DNA of 9,998 nucleotides, from NCBI GenBank assembly GCA_031271065.1, contig JAISWP010000097.1, forward strand, positions 1 to 9,998. The letters are read 5' to 3'. The notes under the pieces were generated by a model. That model had not been told where the DNA came from, did not search any database, and saw nothing but the letters and a program-made list of their open reading frames with translations. A program made the translations under genes and the position numbers. This document shows positions 7,321 through 9,998 of this stretch, piece by piece (within the stretch, counting starts at the first letter, position 1; each line of letters starts with the position of its first letter). Origin of the DNA: Synergistaceae bacterium. GTDB lineage: Bacteria; Synergistota; Synergistia; Synergistales; Synergistaceae.

Positions 7321-7361
7321 CGCCGCGCCGGACCGGGCGTTTTCGATAGGCCCGCGATCAC

Positions 7362-7387
7362 GGCCTCTGCCGGCGCAGAGGCCTTTT
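7362..7387 (+). terminator. Rho-independent terminator of rpmB
   Basis: A perfect 9-bp stem, GGCCTCTGC (7362-7370) with GCAGAGGCC (7375-7383), has a CGGC loop and is followed directly by TTTT. It lies 41 nt after the rpmB stop. The opposite strand has no T-run after the stem, so it is not a convincing terminator for the converging ZIP gene, although the stem could slow polymerase from either side. Confidence 0.88.
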
Positions 7388-7404
7388 GTGTCTTTGCCCT
7401 TACC

Positions 7405-8202
7405 TCAACCCAGCGCCACGTCGAGGATCATCATTATGAGGAACCCCGACATGACCCCCATAGTCCCTGTAATCGAATGACCTCCGATGTGGGCCTCGGG
7501 AATCAATTCCTCGACCACGACATACAACATGGCCCCTGCGGCAAACGAGAGCAGCCACGGCATAAACGGAGTTATGAACCCGGCCAGGAGCACGGCGGCG
7601 ATGCCAAAGACGGGCTCCACGGCCCCGGAAAGGACCCCCAGCAGGAACGCTCGCCCGGTACTCGCCCCTTCCTGCCGCATGGGAAGGGATATGGCCGCCC
7701 CCTCCGGGAAGTTTTGTATCCCTATGCCAAGGGCAAGGGCGGCCGCCGACGCGTAAAAAGAGGGGTCGTCCCCGTGCTGGGCGGCAAGCGCGAAGGATAG
7801 GCCGACGGCCATTCCCTAGGGAATATTGTGCAGCGTCACGGCCGATACCAGGAGAGTGGTACGTTTCAGCGAGGAAGGGAGACCTTCCATCGTGTTGGAC
7901 TCGGGGTGCAGGTGAGGTATCACCCTGTCCAGCGCCATGAGAAAAAAGACTCCCAGCGCGAAACCTCCGGCAGCCGGTATCCAGCCGGGCGTCCCTGCCG
8001 CTTCCGACTCTTCGATGGCGGGTATCAGCAGGCTCCATACCGAGGCCGCCACCATAACTCCCGCGGCGAAACCGAGGAATATCTTCTGAACCGTCTCGTT
8101 GGTCTTTCTGCGGAACAGCAATACCGTAGCGGACCCCAGGGACGTCATAAGAAAAATAAAGCTCACCCCTCCCAGGGCCCACACAAGAGCCTGCGTGTTC
8201 AT
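7405..8202 (-). pseudogene. ZIP-family (GufA/ZupT-like) divalent metal transporter with in-frame amber stop
   Basis: A membrane transporter expected to import zinc or other divalent metals. It starts at ATG 8202, with GGAGG 7 nt before it. One frame of 266 codons carries a full eight-segment ZIP protein, including 'GFAAGVMVAAS' (44-54, segment 2), 'HLHP' (97-100), 'TLHNIP' (123-128, segment 4), 'QNFPEG' (segment 5) and 'GVLSGAVEPVFG' (segment 6). Codon 129 (7818-7816) is TAG and is followed by Gly-Met-Ala-Val-Gly, so the conserved metal-binding motif HNIPEG reads HNIP-stop-G. A GAG-to-TAG change would explain it. There is no frameshift or other damage, so the lesion is recent, a sequence error, or read through. 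If read as two pieces, they are 8202-7816 (128 residues) and 7812-7405 (135 residues, its ATG one codon past the stop). The final stop is TGA. Confidence 0.85.
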
Positions 8203-8218
8203 TCATTTCCCTCCGTTC

Positions 8219-8244
8219 GGCGCGAAGAAGAGGTCATCCGCGCC
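8219..8244. repeat. Inverted repeat upstream of the ZIP gene
   Basis: GGCGCG (8219-8224) and CGCGCC (8239-8244) are perfect inverted arms separated by 14 nt. They lie between the predicted -10 and the Shine-Dalgarno sequence of the ZIP transporter gene. The position suits an operator, but such GC-only arms also arise by chance in GC-rich DNA. No T-run follows, so it is not an obvious terminator for the gene upstream. Confidence 0.3.
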
Positions 8245-8246
8245 CT

Positions 8247-8276
8247 ATTGTATTCATGCCTCGCGTACTCTGAAAC
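8247..8276 (-). promoter_or_regulatory. Possible promoter of the ZIP transporter gene
   Basis: On the minus strand TACAAT (8252-8247) matches the -10 consensus in 5 of 6 positions. The only -35 candidate is the weak GTTTCA (8276-8271) at an 18-nt spacing. The leader before the ATG at 8202 would be about 38 nt. It sits in the gap after the 4Fe-4S gene, so the ZIP gene may be read from here, from the upstream operon, or both. Confidence 0.35.
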
Positions 8277-8283
8277 GCGCCTT

Positions 8284-9156
8284 TTACCCGCGCGCGCATT
8301 CTCCCGCATCTTTGGCCCCGCCCTTTCGGACAAACTCGAAACCCGCCCCAAGAGCCGAGGAAGGGCAGGCTTTCAAGCAGTCTCCGCACCTTATGCACTC
8401 GGCGCTGTCCGGTTCCCTCGAAGGGTCTACCCCCATTCTGCATACCCTCGAGCACGCGCCGCAGCGAACGCAGCTGTTCCCGTCGCAGCTCATGCGGTAC
8501 AGGGCTATCCTGTTGAAAAATCCGTAAAATGCTCCGAGGGGACAGAGGAACTTGCAGAAAAAGCGATATATCACGACGCAGGCGGCCGCGATCGCCGCGG
8601 CGGCAAACACTTTAAAGGCGAACAACCCCCCGGCGGCTTCCCTCAGGGACGGCTGCGCGGCCACGAGAGGCAGACCGGCGGTGATGGTCCCGGCAGGGCA
8701 GATATATTTGCAGAAAGCGGGTTCGCCGATGCCCAGATCGCCGCGGAAAAATACGGGAATCGCGATCACGAACACGGCGAGCGTCACATACTTTCCCCAG
8801 CGCAGCCACCGCGCCCCGCTGCCTGCAGCCTTGCGCGACGGGATTTTGTAAAAGAGCTCCTGCATCAGACCGAACGGGCAGAGGAAACCGCATATCAGCC
8901 GTCCGAAAACGAGTCCGAATCCCATCATCAGACCGACGACGTAGAAGCTGAATTTATACCTGTAATCTCCTAAAACCGCCTGAAGCGCCCCCAGCGGACA
9001 GGAAGCCGCGGCGCCCGGGCACGAATAGCAGTTGAGGCCCGGGACGCAGATCGACTTGAGGCTGCCTCTGTAAACGCGTCCCTCCGCGAACCCCTTCAGG
9101 TAAGCGTTGTTCGCTATCAGAGCGATCCACTGGATCACGCGCCGCCGGTCAGCCAA
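8284..9156 (-). CDS. Membrane-bound 4Fe-4S protein, NapH/MauN-like
   Basis: Integral membrane iron-sulfur protein of 290 residues, likely carrying electrons between the cytoplasm and the membrane or its outer face. Hydrophobic segments lie at about 69-88, 121-138 and 177-200. Near the N-terminus is 'CVPGLNCYSCPG' (37-48) with a further CPLG at 53-56. Three membrane-side CxxxCP motifs follow: C89-C93 (CGFLCP), C149-C153 (CKYICP) and C201-C205 (CKFLCP). The C-terminal part holds two classical ferredoxin clusters, C229-C232-C235-C239 and C254-C257-C260-C264P. The longest frame starts with TTG at 9156 and overlaps the CxxC mini-protein by 8 nt; the in-frame GTG at 9138 is an alternative, and neither has a good ribosome site. 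It resembles NapH, MauN and NosR-type proteins, but its partners here are thiol proteins. The exact reaction is unknown. Confidence 0.85.
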   Translation of the reverse strand: MADRRRVIQWIALIANNAYLKGFAEGRVYRGSLKSICVPGLNCYSCPGAAASCPLGALQAVLGDYRYKFSFYVVGLMMGFGLVFGRLICGFLCPFGLMQELFYKIPSRKAAGSGARWLRWGKYVTLAVFVIAIPVFFRGDLGIGEPAFCKYICPAGTITAGLPLVAAQPSLREAAGGLFAFKVFAAAAIAAACVVIYRFFCKFLCPLGAFYGFFNRIALYRMSCDGNSCVRCGACSRVCRMGVDPSREPDSAECIRCGDCLKACPSSALGAGFEFVRKGGAKDAGECARG

Positions 9157-9295
9157 TTCCTATACACTCTAAACAGACGGTGACAGCCTTGCGAAGGACC
9201 GTGGACATCTCGCCCCGGGAAACCCCGGCGGCGACAAAGGCCAAAGCGATCAGAAAAAGAGCGGCCCGGAGAATGTTTCCCGTCTTTTCGCTCAT
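9149..9295 (-). CDS. Small CxxC membrane protein (CD1871A-like), 48 residues
   Basis: A short gene that is easily missed. The ATG at 9295-9293 overlaps the TGA of the TlpA gene as ATGA, and the frame ends in TGA at 9151-9149, eight bases inside the next gene. The 48 residues comprise a short polar start (MSEKTGN), one hydrophobic membrane segment (about 8-25, 'ILRAALFLIALAFVAAGV'), a linker with basic residues, and the C-terminal CLECIGIG with a CxxC pair (Cys41/Cys44). From memory this resembles the 'CD1871A family CXXC motif-containing protein' found beside similar ferredoxin genes in anaerobes; I could not check this against a database. The tight overlaps on both sides argue that it is translated with its neighbours. 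It may be a thiol relay between the 4Fe-4S protein and the thioredoxin; that is inference. Confidence 0.82.
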   Translation of the reverse strand: MSEKTGNILRAALFLIALAFVAAGVSRGEMSTVLRKAVTVCLECIGIG

Positions 9296-9819
9296 TTCGC
9301 CTCGGTTTTTTTAAGCGCTTTTTCTATCGCGGCCCTGTATTCCCGCCCGCTTCTGCTGCCGACGATCGGCTCACCTATCACACGGCCTTCGGAATCCACA
9401 AATATCGTGGTCGGGATCGCCTCGATGCCGTCCGTATAAGAGTCCATGCTGGGATCATACAATATCTGGACGAAATCAGCCCCGGAGTTCTTCAAAATCT
9501 TTTCGGCGCTGCTTCTGGCGCTGCTGTTTCCGGCCGTCACGTCGAGCAGGACTCCCGCCAGCTGCGTCCCTTCCGGCATGGAATCCGCGAGACCCGCGAG
9601 ATCGGGCATCTCACGGACGCACGGCGGACACCAGGTCGCCCAGAAATTCACCATCGTGAGCCTGCTGTCTTTGAAAATAGCGTCCGTGACGGACTTGCCG
9701 TCGAAGGTCTTGGATTCGAAACTGAAGGTCTCGAGCGCCTCCGAGACCACGGCGGACGAAAGGACGGCCAGCAGAGCAATCGCGGCGGCCAGCAGAACCG
9801 AACGTTTTTGAAACTTCAT
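9292..9819 (-). CDS. TlpA-like thiol-disulfide oxidoreductase, exported
   Basis: Thioredoxin-fold protein of 175 residues, probably anchored or secreted outside the cytoplasmic membrane, where it reduces or exchanges disulfides. It has a basic N-terminus (MKFQKR), a hydrophobic signal segment (about 7-25) and a possible cleavage or anchor region near 'SEALE' (26-30). The active site is WCPPC (63-67) within 'MVNFWATWCPPCVREMPDL' (56-74), and the cis-proline is Pro136 in 'EAIPTTIFVDSEG'. I chose the ATG at 9819 over two closer ATGs (9828, 9825) because the AGGGAG ribosome site is about 9 nt before it and directly abuts the others. It is the first gene of a redox operon, with its promoter at 9866-9895. 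It overlaps the CxxC mini-protein by 4 nt. Its specific client (cytochrome c maturation, general thiol reduction or other) cannot be told. Confidence 0.92.
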   Translation of the reverse strand: MKFQKRSVLLAAAIALLAVLSSAVVSEALETFSFESKTFDGKSVTDAIFKDSRLTMVNFWATWCPPCVREMPDLAGLADSMPEGTQLAGVLLDVTAGNSSARSSAEKILKNSGADFVQILYDPSMDSYTDGIEAIPTTIFVDSEGRVIGEPIVGSRSGREYRAAIEKALKKTEAK

Positions 9820-9865
9820 ATACATCATCTCCCTTTAAAGACTTCAAGTTCCGGCACATGCGCAT

Positions 9866-9895
9866 ATTATACCCGCCGTCATTGATATCATACAA
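9866..9895 (-). promoter_or_regulatory. Predicted promoter of the tlpA-like redox operon
   Basis: On the minus strand there is a perfect TATAAT (9871-9866), with TTGTAT (9895-9890) 18 nt upstream as the -35 candidate. Transcription would start near 9859, giving a leader of about 40 nt that contains the AGGGAG site before the ATG at 9819. The sequence around and upstream of the -35 is A/T-rich (a run of A/T at 9895-9902). Confidence 0.65.
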
Positions 9896-9998
9896 ATTTT
9901 TTACGTATGCACGCTTAAGATATCACCCTCAAGCCCCGCGCCCGCCGAAACGCGTCCTGCCGGCGTTATCGGAGGGAGGCTTTATTACCCGTTCCCTC
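9896..9998. other. Edge region, no gene assignable
   Basis: About 100 bases between the redox-operon promoter and the window edge. On the minus strand one frame is open from the edge to a TGA at 9931-9929 (22 residues, mostly basic and Gly/Pro-rich). It could be the tail of a gene lying outside, but it is too short to recognise. On the plus strand GGAGGGAGG (9971-9979) looks like a ribosome site, but no ATG, GTG or TTG follows within the window. GAGGGA (9972-9977) and TCCCTC (9993-9998) are inverted. Confidence 0.4.

Noticed and set aside
7362..7383. The rpmB terminator acting also as the ZIP gene terminator
   Set aside because: On the minus strand the stem is followed by CGTGATCGC with no T-run, so it does not meet the criteria for an intrinsic terminator in that direction.
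7816..7818. Pyrrolysine insertion at the ZIP amber codon as the main explanation
   Set aside because: The conserved residue is Glu, a metal ligand, and no pyl genes are visible. A point mutation or sequence error is simpler. Kept only as a minor alternative in the finding.
7828..8973. A 381-codon plus-strand open frame opposite the ZIP and 4Fe-4S genes
   Set aside because: Antisense to transmembrane and Cys-motif coding regions; the product is Arg/Gly/Glu-rich without recognisable domains.
9971..9998. A plus-strand gene starting at the window edge after GGAGGGAGG
   Set aside because: No ATG, GTG or TTG follows within the window, so there is nothing to support a coding start.

Overview
This GC-rich bacterial window has two compact minus-strand operons on either side of a single plus-strand ribosomal protein gene. 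The set of genes is bacterial housekeeping: the MEP isoprenoid pathway, exonuclease VII, TlyA, NAD kinase, RecN and L28. A three-gene cassette of a TlpA-like thioredoxin, a roughly 48-residue CxxC membrane peptide and a NapH-like membrane ferredoxin points to an anaerobe of the Synergistota or Clostridia type. That placement is inferred from gene content, not proven.

Region 1 (about 7000 down to 1, minus strand) reads xseB - ispA - dxs - tlyA - nadK - recN - GNAT acetyltransferase, the last cut by the window edge. The genes overlap (GTGA, TGATG, 32 nt, ATGA) or sit 9 to 32 nt apart, so they are probably one transcript from an extended -10 promoter near 6973-6981. This is the classic xseB-ispA-dxs-tlyA-nadK-recN cluster, without xseA upstream and without the argR often found beside recN. 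dxs makes DXP, the entry metabolite of the MEP pathway. The IspA-family enzyme condenses the resulting C5 units into longer prenyl diphosphates. The other products serve ribosome modification, NADP supply and DNA repair.

Region 2 (about 7039-7390, plus strand) is a monocistronic rpmB (bL28, four-cysteine zinc form). It has its own promoter, a small hairpin abutting the Shine-Dalgarno sequence and a strong intrinsic terminator. It is divergent from the xseB operon.

Region 3 (about 9900 down to 7400, minus strand) starts from a good sigma-70-type promoter and encodes TlpA-like thioredoxin - CxxC mini-protein - membrane 4Fe-4S protein, with overlapping ends. It looks like a route for moving electrons across the membrane to extracytoplasmic thiols. 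Downstream lies a GufA/ZupT-type ZIP metal transporter. Its reading frame is intact except for one amber codon exactly at the conserved glutamate of the HNIPEG metal-binding motif. The amber lies at the centre of a perfect 14-bp palindrome.

I saw no tRNA, rRNA, CRISPR array, insertion sequence or phage gene. The points most worth following up are the amber-interrupted ZIP gene, the redox cassette with its tiny CxxC protein, and the product length of the prenyltransferase.
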